Shown here piece by piece: positions 21,938-34,168 of a DNA stretch of 64,000 bases (within the stretch, counting starts at the first letter, position 1; each line of letters begins with the position of its first letter). Where the stretch lies: positions 17,857 to 81,856 of the forward strand of contig VCJN01000288.1 of the NCBI GenBank assembly GCA_006384855.1, in the 5' to 3' direction. The translations under genes were made by a program, and so were the position numbers. Below the pieces are notes generated by a model. That model was not told the origin of the DNA and made no database searches. It worked only from the letters and a program-made list of their open reading frames with translations. The DNA comes from Tetraselmis striata. Taxonomy: Eukaryota > Chlorophyta > Chlorodendrophyceae > Chlorodendrales > Chlorodendraceae.

Positions 21938-22475
21938 CGGTGAAGATCCTTACTCCTCTATGGTCCTATCTAAGTCTGAGCAGAAAAAAGAGTTCTGCAG
22001 TGGTCGGTGAGATAGCCAGAGCTGGAGCAAAGTACAGAAAATACGAGGATGTACGTGATGGCGAGGTCGGCTGAGGCCCACCACCAGCGTCGCGTCACCT
22101 CCAGCACGTACGGCACCAGGGAGTGCTGTAACCCAATTCCCCCGCCTCATCTAGTGTCCGATATCTTTGGAGCCATCGAATGAGGTTAGGGCGTGCGGTT
22201 GTGTGCTGGCTGCGCGCTGCGAGTGGATGGCGTCCTACTGTGCCGGACTGTCGGCTATGTGGGCACGTCGGGCCCGCCTGTATTATCTTACCTGCTGTAT
22301 ACCCATATGCAGCAGGGCACATTAAGGTTAGTGTTGAGTCATTATAGGTTGCTGCTCTCTGTACAATATACTTCTGTGATATGAGAGCGGCAGTGTGTCA
22401 CTTGCTGATTGACTCTCTTGTGGTGCTGCAGGATATGATACATAAAAGCACAGCCGCCGCGGTTGCCAGCAAGGT

Positions 22476-22506
<31 letters not shown>
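22476..22506. repeat. Homopolymer G tract
   Basis: A run of 31 G in a gene-poor stretch. Confidence 0.85.
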
Positions 22507-22507
<1 letters not shown>

Positions 22508-23041
22508 CGGCCGTCTGCCATACCGCAGCTCTATCCTGTCAGCGGGGATATGCTGCAAATAACGGGATATCACGCGACGGCGGCGGCACTACGCTTCCAG
22601 AGCATCGCAATTAGGATTCACGGGTGACTGCGGGAGAAGAGGAACGGCACTTGGCATGAGGGACGTGTCGGGGAATCGGGGCGGGCTTACCAGTCATCGA
22701 GAGAGGTCAGGCGAGAAGGCGGTCTGCCTGCCGCGGGGATAGGCGGGCCTGCTGCGGACGAAAGTTTGATATCCTACTGCCGGGTCACTCATCACCACGG
22801 CAGGTACCGGTACCTGAAGCGGTTCAGAGTGACGTTCATAAGGATCATATACCGCTACCGTCGAATAGCTAGCGGTTCAACCTCGCTACTACCGGTACCG
22901 TATCGTACTTTAAACTGTACGTGCCAGGGTTCAGAGGAGATTACACGACGCGAATATGTTACAGTCCGACAGCAGCATATGTCGCCTATATGTCATGTCA
23001 CATGTCACCTATGTGTCATATGTCATATGTCACCCATATGC

Positions 23042-23988
23042 AGCTGGCTGTGAGACGGCGTAGTATATGAGCATGCGGGTGGCGCTGCAGCTTTTCGGCG
23101 GGCGTGGTACCGGTGGGAAAGGACTACTAGCGACTACTCCTGGATATTCGGAATGCCTTCAATGAGGTATCCCGGGGTGCGATACTTTACGGCTTGCTTC
23201 AGCACCCGCGGCTACATGGCCTGATCCCTTTTTTCCAGATGTTGTACGATCGCCCTAGCGACCTGTACTACTACGCGCCGGATGATCCCGGTACTTTGCG
23301 CGCCACCCTACAGTCTCGTACGGGTGTACGCCAGGGTGATGTCCTGGCCCCGCTGTACTTCTGCCTCGCTGTCGCGGGCCCGGTGTAAGCGGTTGAGGCT
23401 CGTACCGCCGCTGATACTTTTTGGTACGCAGGCGTAAGTACAGGTTACTCGCACCCCCTGTGGGTACTCGTAATACTGTCCTGCACTACTAGTCGCCTGG
23501 TAGTCGCTCGTACTGACGCCTCGTCGTCCTCGTACCAGTACTTCGCCTTCACTTGTACTCGCACTCGCAATGCTCATACTCGTACTTCGCTTGGCTTCTA
23601 CTCGTTCTCGTCCGCCTCAGTCGCCAGTTCTTCGCTCCTTCGTCGGCGTCCACGTTCCGCGCGTTTTCGACGAGTACTGCACGGAGCTTTCCAAAGACGC
23701 GGTACGTTCCTCACCCCGGCGACAGCGAGTCCGAATTGCGGACAGTACGGGAGAAGTTGGCCCCGGGAGGATTTCGGACCCCGGCCGATGATCCTGTCCA
23801 GGATGGCGCCGTGTACCTGGGTGCTCCTATTAGCCATTACCCCGAGTGGATGACCGACGCGTTGGGGCGGCGCCGGGAGGCCCACGCCACACTATTGGAG
23901 CGCATCGCCTCCTTTGGCACGTCGGGATACGGCTGCCACCATGGGGCCATGCATGCGGTTGCTGGTCGTATGCGCGTATGCGGCGTGC
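23042..23988 (+). pseudogene. Inverted partial copy of the neighbouring LINE
   Basis: This plus-strand segment repeats parts of the minus-strand element to its right. Positions 23,042-23,390 match the reverse-transcriptase core (LFFQMLYDRPSDLYYYAPDD-type block, then GVRQGDVLAPLYFCLA). Positions 23,670-23,965 match the thumb region (HPGDSESELRTVREKLAPGG, GAPISHYPEWMTDALGRRRE). The middle part (about 23,400-23,640) is an unrelated GTAC-rich stretch that replaces the expected catalytic Y-x-D-D region. It ends at a C tract (about 23,991-24,010), across which the main element begins in the other orientation. Confidence 0.75.
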
Positions 23989-24010
23989 CGCCCCCCCCCC
24001 CCCCCCCCCC

Positions 24011-27000
24011 CGCCAGCGTCAGGTCCGACGGCCGCGAGCGGTCCGCTGGGCGCAGCCCACTCGTCTCAAGGGTCAAGTCGCCGGCTCCAGAACGGTCCCG
24101 GTCAAGCACCGCACCCGCATCAATTGGCACAGATGCCCACATATTCTTCAAAGCGGTATGCATGCGGTGCTTGTAGTTCGCTACGGGGCATATGGGTAGA
24201 TGATCCACGATGAAATCCGTAGCGCTCCGGTTCGAGCCATTCGTAGAGCGAAGCCATAAGGGATCAATACCACACGTGGGGCCAGGGCAAGTGACAAGCG
24301 CGGAACCTCCGCGCGGGCAAAGGCCCAGTACCCGCGCAGCGGCGGCCAAATATGCAGCATGGGGAATCTTGCGGGCGGACTCGTGATCCGATTGGAAAAG
24401 CGATAGGGAGCCCGGCCCGCACGCGCTGTACAAGCGCAGGATATCAAGTCGCGAGGCCGCGGCACCAGTACGTTCACTGTGAGATTCAGATGTGACATAC
24501 AGGTGACGAAGCACTACTACTAGCGACTATTATTTATCCGTGAAGGCTGCTGCTGGTGGCGGCGTTGGAAGCTGAGATCGAGGGCCACGAAGTCACGCAA
24601 GCGAATCGCACGGCTGAGGTGGCGTTGGACAACCATGGTCGTGGGTTGATCATCGGAGGTCGCACCCGAACCCGTACCCGAGGGCGGAGCAGTAGAACCT
24701 GGCAGCGATTCTGGGAGGGAAAGAGTCGCTGCTGACGGAGGGTGTGCCACTCAATCGCCAGGCGACGGTATCTTCAGAGCTACAAAAGCGCATGTAGTAA
24801 CGGTATTGGCAGTACTCGTACCACCGATAGGAAGCAATTGCTGCGCAGCAGAGGCGGCCTCACCAGTACCAACTCCAAGAGGAGTGGCCGTAAAAGGAGT
24901 AGATGTGGCGGTGACGCGCAGTCCTCCGCTAGTGCTCGTACCCGTACGGGTCGTAGTACCAGCTACTGGATCCGATGCGGCGGTGGTCATAGCATTACTG
25001 ACCATAAGTAACTCGAAGATCTCGTGGGCGTGCCCATACGCCGCGCGTGCGCGCCGCACATCTTCATGCAGTAACGTGGTTAGGGCCCGTACAGTCTCGT
25101 ACACGCGGCGCATCTCACGCGCCCATGCATGGCAAAGCACTCGTAGCCACAGACGACACCTCGGCGCGGACCGCCTCGTATAAGGGGCCAAGGGCGGGCC
25201 CGTACTCCCGTACCAGCTTTGGCAAGACAACCGATTGCGCGGATGAATAAAACGCCGCGGGGGCCTCAGACTGCAGCAAGGCCATATTTAAACCGCCAAA
25301 ATCCGCGGGCATACTCATCTGGACGATTGCAGCCTCCATGCGCGGTGTAGACTTGTCGCAAGCGTCCAGGCCAAGCAGCGAAAATACAGCATAAATGTTG
25401 GCGGCGTCCACGGCCTCCAAGAAAGGGTCCAGCTCCGACGGCGGCATCATGTGGCTGAGGAAGCCAGTCTGCCGCACCGCGCATACGACCAGCAACCGCA
25501 TGGCCCCATGGTGGCAGCCGTATCCCGACGTGCCAAAGGAGGCGATGCGCTCCAATAGTGTGGCGTGGGCCTCCCGGCGCCGCCCCAACGCGTCGGTCAT
25601 CCACTCGGGGTAATGGCTAATAGGAGCACCTAGGTACACGGCGCCATCCAGGACAGGATCATCGGCCGGGGTCCGAAATCCTCCCGGGGCCAACTTCTCC
25701 CGTACTGTCCGCAATTCGGACTCGCTGTCGCCGGGGTGAGGAACGTACCGCGTCTTACTGCCATGTAGTACCACCAGTCCGACTTTGGAATAAAGCTCCG
25801 TGCAGTACTCGTCGAAAACGCGCGGAACGTGGGCCGCGGCAGTGGCCGCGCTCATCCGCAAAACTCTGGCAGCAAAAAGTATCAGCGGCGGTACGAGCCT
25901 CAACCGCTTGCACCGGGCCCGCGATAGCGAGGCAGAAGTACAGCGGGGCCAGGACATCACCCTGGCGTACACCCGTACGAGACTGTAGAGTGGCGCGCAA
26001 AGTACCGGGATCATCCGGCGCGTAGTAGTACAGGTCGCTAGGGCGATCGTACAACATCTGGAAAAAAGGGATCAGGCCATGTAGCCGCGGGTGCTGAAGC
26101 AAGCCGTAAAGTATCGCACCCCGGGTTACCTCATTGAAGGCATTCCGAATATCCAGGAGTAGTCGCTAGTAGTCCTTTCCCACCAGTACCACGCCCGCCG
26201 AAAAGCTGCAGCGCCACCCGCATGCTCATATACTACGCCGTCTCACAGCCAGCTCCCGACTGAAAGCTGCGTTGCACCGGGCCCATGACCTCCCGCGCAT
26301 CCGCACCCACTTGCCCCAGAGCGTGGGCGGAGGCCAGGCGCACCAGCACGGAGCCGACGCCGAGCGGGCGTACTCGCAGCGGCTCGCCGCTCTTTTCCCG
26401 CTCCTCGCGCGCGGCGGGGTCGTCCTTGTGGAGCGCAAAGACGGAGCCACTCGCCAAGAAAGCCGCAGCACGCGAGTGGCACCGCCCCGCCAGGCAGCGG
26501 TTCACCCACAGGCGCCATGAAGGTACGTCTAGGTCCCTGATGTGCTCCCAACACCACCAGTCCACATGCCCTGCGGAAAGGCGGGGTGCACGACGCAGAT
26601 CCCGCCGCTGGTCCTCCCCCCACCGCCTAACCTCATCCGCATTGTCGCCCCACGACGGCGGCGCCCGTTGCAGGTCCGGCGGTTCTTCGGGGGGAGAGTA
26701 CTCCGGGCCGGTGGCAGCAGGAGGCGGATGGAGGGCATCGAGGGCAGGGAGCGCTGCAGCGGCGTCAGACACCATGCCGAGGTCAGCAGTGTCCAGCGCC
26801 TGGCGAGCGCGGCGCAGCTCCTGCATAGCAGTGAGTTTCGCCGCCCGGAGGTGAGCATCCACCACCGCCGGCGGCACCCCATCAGCCGCAGCATCGGCGC
26901 CCCCTTCCGCAGCCTCAACAATGGCCGCCCGCGCCCTCGCAGATCGCCGGCGCTTCCGTCGGCGGGCACTCCGAGATGTGGTCGTCGGCAGCTCACCCGC

Positions 27001-28014
27001 CTCCATCTGGTAATTATGTAACTCGCTGCCATCCCGCGATTCGCGCCACATTTGCTCCATCCCGCACACCGAGAAGCCGGCGCGCACAACATCCCCTGCC
27101 TCCCACAGCCGCACTTGCCGCTCCGCCAATTTCCGCACAACTGCGAGGCTGCTGGATGGGTAGGGTCGCAGTAGTAGCCCCGCAAATACGCAGACAGCGC
27201 CTTCAGCCCCGTACGACCGGTCGTCGATCGGTAGGAGGGAAGCGGTCAGCATATATAGGCCAGCGTACGGTCTAGCAGGGGGAAGAGGACATGCCGAGCT
27301 GCGGGACAGACGCCGACAGCCGTGCCCCGCAGCGGCATACGGGGCATCTTGCGGTAGTCGTCGCTGGTAGCGCACCACCGAGCGGTGGCCGCGAGAGCGG
27401 CATCATGGGCGGCTGAGGCAGCAGCCGGCGCGTGCTGGCGCTAGCTGCAGCGCCCGCACTACGCCAGCTGCCGACGCCGGGAGAGCCACACCGGGGGGCG
27501 GAGCCGTGGGAGGAGGGGGGCTGCAGAACTCGCAGGTGGCGGCACGGGCCGCCGCTTGCGCGCCATGGAACACGTGGTGGCCCGAGCGCGGGCAGCCGTC
27601 TCGTGGGACACACCGCAGATACACAGAAAGGTCGAAAGTCGCAGCGTAGGCGAGGTGCATGGCAGCTACCTCCGGGTCGTCGGACTCCATCCTGTTGTTC
27701 ACGTGCGTGCACAAGGGGGCTGGCCGCCGGTAGGTGAGTCCGCAGCCGCCATCGCAACACCGGAACTGCCAGTCAACGCCCCCGCTGGGCGTCGACGACT
27801 GCACCCGCGCCATCGCGCCCACCACCACCGCCGCCCCCGCTGGGACCGCGACCCCCATGGGAGACACCCTAGCAGAGGGGCATGGAGGGGCCAGAGGACG
27901 CCCCACGGTGCTGAACCCACGCCACAACCAGAGGCTGGGAGTCGGGGGAGCTCCAGCAATATTGAGATAGTGATTCGTATCTCCATGCCGACAGCAGCTG
28001 CTGCGCTGAGATGA
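24011..28014 (-). pseudogene. LINE-type retrotransposon A (RT plus RLE-like end), decayed
   Basis: Read on the minus strand, the element has a Cys/His-rich N-terminal region (CCDGGCGLTYRR, CEFC; about 27,550-27,830) and a long frame 27378-26233 ending in the RT entry block (RPLGVGSVLVRLASAHAL, MGPVQRSFQSGAGCE). The RT palm follows (GVRQGDVLAPLYFCLAIAGP, about 25,900-26,170), then the thumb (about 25,115-25,780). A C-terminal CPGPTCG block and RPSDLTLAG (about 24,011-24,330) resemble the start of the restriction-like endonuclease (RLE) of R2/CRE-type LINEs. Several frame changes and loss of the Y-x-D-D block make it non-functional. It stops at a homopolymer tract and runs directly into an inverted fragment of itself. 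Confidence 0.7.
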
Positions 28015-29796
28015 TATATTTTGATTCACAACTTATTATTCAGGATGATAATATTATCTATAAGAGTAGTTAAAAACAGATTATGTCGTTCATAACTTCA
28101 CATACATAAAAATAGCCCGATGACATTAGTCCCGATACAGCATCGTCGCTATAATATGCTCGCTAACTGAGAGATCCAATATTAAGGACCGAGGATTACA
28201 CGCTGTGAACTCCCAGCAGAGCGCAGCTTCCTACACCCTCCACATAAGTTTGGGTTTTGCAGTTTTGTTCGACATGCGCATGTCATGTAGAAAATACGGC
28301 GTGGGCAATTGCATGCAAGTGACTAAGGGCGAGGTCGACTTGGGAAAAAATGGGGGCGCGCTCTAGGCCTAACCGTGCGACATGGCATGCGTCGTTCTGC
28401 GCCCCTCGAGAAATGGCAAATCAATGCGTGTAAAGCTTGCACTGAAATGTAACAAGTTGCGCCATCCCTTCGTACGCATACATCCAACGCGCAAATCCAC
28501 GACATGCTGCCATCTTTAGTGTAAGGTTCACCTACAACATGTGTGGGGCACCAAGATTAGGTCACTAAGGGTATTTGCACAAGCCCTAAATTACAGTTTC
28601 ACCACTACATGGCGTGATTTTCGGCCAAAAATGGTGCTGTTATTGTTGCCTACTCACGCATGAATCAAAGGCTTATTGAGCCCTCCTTGGATTAGGCGAG
28701 AGCGCATCAATGGGGGTCACGTGCACGCATGGCAATTGCGCCGAATCACAAGTAGAATGCCACATAGCAGCGCGCTATTAAATGCTCGAATATCAGCAAA
28801 AATAATATGTTGAAAAACAACACAATGTTGTTGGCCATCGAGGACATGCATGGCTAGAGAGGGAGCATGAGGCAAGTTTGCGCCGCCCGTGTGCATCTAC
28901 ATTCATAGCACTGTCACAGAAATGCGTATGGAGTAAGGGGACACACATAGCGCAAAGCTACGCCCCCATGTTGAGGCTGAGTGTTGCGAAATGATGCCGT
29001 GATTGATGTATTTTATGTTTATCGCTAGAAAGTGGTCAAAACGTGCAAATTAGGTGCTCAAAAAATCGACGAATACCTTCTTGCGTTTGACGCAAGGATT
29101 TTTTTGCGCATTTTTCAGAATTTTTGGAGCACTCCCTGAGCCACTATAAGCGTTTGAAGTCAAGGGGGTGTCGCTTGCAGTGGGCAAAACTGCATTGGTC
29201 CTAGCATCGTCACACGCACGTGTGCCCACTCTGCCTTACGTTACTATGCCCACCCAAACCCACCCAAGCCGCGAGCTACTATGTTTCCTCACATATCTAC
29301 GGCCATTGCACCATACAATGCTCTATGCATGTGGGCCATCATATATGTGCCAATAACATGTATTGTTGTGCATCACTGCGTCATGCCCTTGAGCGCCGCG
29401 CCAGATCGCAATACCCTATTCTTAGGGTACTAGGTTATAATTCAGACCCTATCAAGCAAAAGATTTTATAACAACCTAAAACATGCCCGGGTTCCAGCCC
29501 TAAAGCCCTACGTTTAGGTACCCTAGTATTTTTCATTTCATATAGCCAAAAAGGACCCCAAATTTATGTGGAGAGGTGTAGCTAGCGACGAACTCCTGGT
29601 ATTTCAATCAAAATGTAAAAAGCTGCGAAAAACATTTCAGCGTAAAATATTTCAACGTAACTCGACTGAGACCGCCTGAGTTCCGCCGCCTGGATTAGGT
29701 TTCTGCTGCATGCAGTTTCGTTTCGCGGCCGGTGCAAATAAACTTCGTATATATTGTCTCAGATCGGACGGGGGATAGATATGATGAGTGTACGAA
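28015..29796. other. AT-rich stretch without recognised genes
   Basis: Base composition falls well below that of the surrounding DNA, homopolymer C/G tracts are absent, and no open frame shows a recognisable domain. Confidence 0.5.
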
Positions 29797-29965
29797 AGTA
29801 AAGTTCCTCCCGGGACATTGGCCAAAGCCGCCCCATCACTTGACCTCTTGCGCCAACTGCAGTCGTAGGTCTGGCATAGCCCGTAGACCATTGCCTTGTT
29901 CGAACCCCAAAGGGCTACTGCAGCATCAACCGGGTAAACCCAGGACACGCTGGGACGATATTGCC
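29797..29965 (-). mobile_element. SINE-like repeat, truncated copy
   Basis: This is the reverse complement, with modest divergence, of about 62,300-62,470. Shared blocks include CTGCAGTCGTAGGTCTGGCA, CAACCGGGTAAACCC and GACCTC-TGCGCCAACTGCAG. The tRNA-like head present in the other copy is missing here. Confidence 0.7.
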
Positions 29966-30265
29966 GATTGAAATGCATCGACCAGGATCCGATCCCGCTC
30001 AGGCCCTCGCGGCGGCGGCCGCTTTCACACCGGTGCTCCGAGGGAGGGGTCCTACCTACATGTATAGTGGCAATGATTTTTGCTCCTGGCCTCTTTGGCT
30101 GCAAAAGTGATACACAACCAAGATACATACTATATCGCAGCGGAAAATACGCACGTGATCATGCGCTTGTGATCAGTCTGCCCCTGCTCGCCCGCGCGGC
30201 GGTCAGATATGATTATGGGGATACTGGTGTGAATTACAAAAAGGCAGTTCCCCAGAATACTGGGG

Positions 30266-33200
30266 ATTTCACAAGGAACGTCTGGTTTGCCGAAGAATGC
30301 CAGGTCTGGTTACAGGTTGTGAAAATCAGGAATTTACAGACAGACAAATCCACAGCCATGGGGGTTGGGCGGGCTGTGGTGCGCTCGATAGAGCGTGCCA
30401 CAGCAAAGGAGAGTGACCGGTCGGTCCGCCGTGAAGGCAGGTAGTGGCCCTGACCGGCCCCCGCAATCGTGCGCGCGCACACACGTGCTACGGGCGCCGT
30501 GCCAGGGCTATCTCGTACATGTAGAGAAACCACATAATAAAACTAGTTTAGAACATTTCACAAGGAACGTCTGGTTTGCCGACTACAAAATGCCGGACGC
30601 AGCAGGCCACGGGCGGGGGTCACGGGTGGGAATGTTGAAGGCGACGACATGCCAGCGGGGTGCACCCACGGGAAGGCGGTCGCCAGTACGGCCAGGAATG
30701 AAGAGGTCGTGGCTCGGCTTCCAGGAGCGCAGGTCAGAGCACATCTCTGAGAGGAGCCCGTACCAAGCTTTGTCAGGCCAGTGGGGAACAAGGACGACGG
30801 CTGGGGCACCGCTGGACTCCAGTTTGGAGACAAGATCGCCGATGAGTTTCCACGGAGGGTTTCACCAGTTACGTTCGCAACGCCACGCAGCGTCGGAGAG
30901 GCGCAGGGCGTCAACGGCCTCGCACCGCGGGTCACGCCAGCGGGCGTTGTAGCGGGGCAGGGGCGTTTTCAGCCGTCGCGAAGCGGTCGATGGTGCAAGC
31001 GCCCCATTTAGCAGTAAGCGAGGCGAATCGGCAAGGGTTGAAGTGCAAGTCGTCGCAGTCAACCTCGCGACTAAGGCGGCCAACCCAGATATTCGCCGCA
31101 GAACGGATGTAGCGCACGGAAAGGGTAATGCCGTGCGTGTCCATGAGGTACCATGTTTTGCGTAGCTCAGCCACGAGACGCGGAGAGCGAGAAGTGAGGT
31201 TGGCGAGGACGCCGACAATCAACCGCTTGGTTATCCTCGTGCAAGCGGATGTGACGGTTACGTACGGAGCATGGGGAGGAAGGACTCAATAGCCAAGCGG
31301 ACGGCTTTGAGCTCTTTCAGCGTAATGTGCGCAGTGCGGTCATTGTCGTACCAAAACCCCCGAGCTTCATGGTGTTCGTTCATAACGGCACCCCAACCGT
31401 ACGACGAACTGTCAACGTGTAGGTAGCCGGTTTCGACAGGGCGGTTAATGGGGCGGCCGTTGTGTTGGGTGGGCACGCTCACCCACCATTGCACATCGCG
31501 TCCGAGCTGGCGGGTGAGCTTGACGCGGCCGGACCAAGAGTCACGCGTTTTGAGCACATCATGCCGCTCGCGGAGGTGGAAACGGGCAGGGGCGATGGTC
31601 AAGTAGAGAAACTGGCATTTGCCCGCGAGAGCGGCCAACTCGCGAGCCGGCAGGCACCGACGATTGCGTTTTGCTCGTTGGATTATGCGTTTTGCCGCGG
31701 GAGCAATGCCAGCAGTGAGTTTCTCAGCATGCGCACGAAGAGTACGCGACCCCGATGTGTCAATTTCTAACCCCATGTGCACGAGCTTCTGGGTGGGCTC
31801 CCACACGCCCTTGTTGGGGTTGCGCAGCAGACCAACACCCGAGAGGTGGCGTTCGATGTAGTCACGTTGCCAGATGGCCTCAGCCCGAGTCCGAGCTAGA
31901 AACATGAAATCATCCATGTAGGGTAACATGCGTAGGCCAAATCGGCGCCCGGGAATAGGTGTGCTTCAGCCGGGTTACGACGCAATGCCCTAGTGAGGAC
32001 GATGGTGAATTGGCAGAAGGAATAGGGGGACAGAGACCAGCCCATGGAGAGGCCAGTCAACCGGTACAGAGTGCCGCGGTAATCGACAGTGAAAAAGTCC
32101 CTGTCCTCATGGGTGATTCCTACCGCGTAAAACCCATCCTGCAGGTCCATCCTCAACATGGAGTCCCCAGGGCGCGCAAGATTGCACGAATGCGAAAGCG
32201 TCTCGAACGAAAGATCACGCGTCTCGCAATAGCGGTTCAGGGGGCGAAGGTCAATGATGAGCGTACATTTGTTTGTTCTTGGCTTAGGAATCAAGAGCAA
32301 CCGAGACACCCATTTTGCGCAGTAGCCTCGCTCCCATGCCCCAACGGCCAAGAAGCGAGCCAATTCACCGGCCATAAACTCCAATTGGGCAGGAGTAGCA
32401 TCCCCTATTGACACCCCCTGATGAAAAGAAGGTGAGGCAAGCCCGTCCAAGAAAGGAACGCGTACACCTCTAACTGGAGATCCAGTTGAGAACACTACGA
32501 TTCGCACCAGCGGCTTTTGCCAATTACGACGGACGCGATGTCTCATAAAGGGGGAGTCGGGAGTACAGGAATTGCCGCGATGGATGTCGCGAGAGGGGCG
32601 AGGAGAGCGCCCTGTCGCTCTGCTCGCCCTCTCCGCGTCGGCGTCAGGATCCACGGTGCGCGGCACAGTAGGCAGGAGTGCCGCGGCGTAGGAGTAGCCA
32701 TGTGCCACTGGGCGTTGGCTTGGCCACTGGCAGTGTACTGTCACTTTGTACTCGAATCTGTACTAGACGGCGGGCGTGCGTCGGCATACGCCCCAGTCGG
32801 AGCTCATCGCGACACATAAGCCAAGTAGGGGCCATACGGATCGAGCCATGCCCACACGGGAAAGGGCAGCCAGGGGTTACTGTTGGTCGACACTTGTCGA
32901 AGGGCTTGGACCTTGTTCCACTGAATGGGAAGCGCTGCGGCTTCGTCCTTTCCTCGCGTTTGGCGAGTAATCAGCAGCTCGTTCGCGGGTAGTAGTTAGC
33001 ACGTCGCAAGCGGCGCGCGTCCATTAACCACACAAACCCCAACGGGTTTATCCCGGGGGGGGGGGGGGGCGATAGGCTTCGCTCACCGTACATGGTACGA
33101 TGGCGGAAGACCGGCACCCTGCGCGGCAAAATTGCCGCGACTTTGCTGTGGTGCGCTCGATGGAGCGTGCCACAGAAAAGGAGAGTGATGGGTCGGTCCG

Positions 33201-33322
33201 CCGTGAAGGCAGGTAGTGGCCCTGACCGGCCCCCGCAACCGTGCGCGCGGACACACGCGTTACGGGCGCCGTTTTAGGGCTATCTCGTACAGGTAGAGAA
33301 ACCACATAAACTAGTTAAGAAC
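30266..33322 (-). mobile_element. PAT-like DIRS retrotransposon, copy 1 (decayed)
   Basis: The layout on the minus strand is A1 (33,322-33,145), internal region, B1 (30,582-30,555), A2 (30,554-30,373), B2 (30,293-30,266). This is the split direct repeat arrangement (A1...B1-A2...B2) of PAT-type DIRS elements, and it matches the intact copy at 56,885-60,607. No tyrosine recombinase frame was found in it. Confidence 0.85.
30583..32835 (-). pseudogene. DIRS RT / RNase H / methyltransferase ORF with frameshifts
   Basis: The protein is closely similar to the intact ORF at 58,029-60,293 but is split into at least three frames: 32,744-31,896, 31,929-31,258 and about 31,218-30,862. The first break falls at the catalytic YMDD block (MLPYMDDFMFLA is in a different frame from the upstream palm). 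RNase H (GYLHVDSSSYGWGAV) and the end of the methyltransferase-like part can still be read in pieces. Confidence 0.85.
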
Positions 33323-33608
33323 ACCGGTATCGTCAGTACCGACTACTAGTGCGACTACTGGTCATCACGTGCAAACCTTATAATGCCCCCAGCGGGCTGA
33401 CATGCGGTAAATTTCACCACTACGGTACCGGTATCGCCCTCATGGAGTCAAATTACACGCCTTGCCCACCACAAGCTGTAAGTACTGCAAAGCTGGTACG
33501 TGAGGTGGTACGTAAAAACCAGTGTGTTTCTATAATAATTACATGAGCTCGCAGCAGAATGCGATATCGGAAATCACCAAAAAAAAAGGGGGCAATCAGA
33601 AAGGTCCT
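33323..33608. other. Short spacer between DIRS copy 1 and LINE copy B
   Basis: No coding signature was seen. It contains GTAC-rich sequence and a short A run followed by Gs near 33,578, which could be the tail end of LINE copy B. Confidence 0.35.
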
Positions 33609-34136
33609 CTACAGCGACTGCGGGGTGGAAGCAGTAACATGAGAAGACGTGGAGTGGGCACGAGCACACGCATCAGACTTGGCCATCTGCACACCGGCAG
33701 AGAGAATGCCGCCCAGGGTACCATGCATGCACGCAAGCCGAGACCCGCTGCAACAGCCCCCGCCGTGTGCGCGACAGGTGACGGTGGAACTCAGCAGGTT
33801 GGCTGGCGACAAAGTTCCGAAGTGCCTGAACGGATTGACCACGAAGAAAGCAAGAGGTCGGGGCGGAAGGACCGCCATGGAAGTTGCGCACAGCCAACAG
33901 CACCGCGAAGATGTAGACCACCGTCAAAGCGGGCTTCCCGAGACGGCCGCGGTCCTCAACCACAAAAGGGTAGTACCGGTGAACACCCTGCACTGGGGCG
34001 GAAGACGCCCGGTCCGCTGCCAACTTAGCATGCTCCGCCTCGGTCGCCGCGATTCCCGGGATGCACTAGCGGGGGTCGTTGCTCCAAGTGGGGGTCGTGG
34101 AGGACACGCACGCGAAGTTGATCATGTAATCGCACG

Positions 34137-34168
<32 letters not shown>

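Larger units (their letters stand above)
19104..23041. other. Long gene-poor stretch with homopolymer tracts
   Basis: About 4 kb with no recognised protein family on either strand. It contains G or C runs at about 19,273-19,297, 19,740-19,770, 19,825-19,840, 20,034-20,050, 21,905-21,937 and 22,476-22,506. It also holds a dispersed 70-bp repeat at 21,713-21,783 and a degenerate CATATGTCACC repeat at about 22,976-23,040. Because such tracts mark introns elsewhere here, unrecognised exons of lineage-specific genes may be present. Confidence 0.4.
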
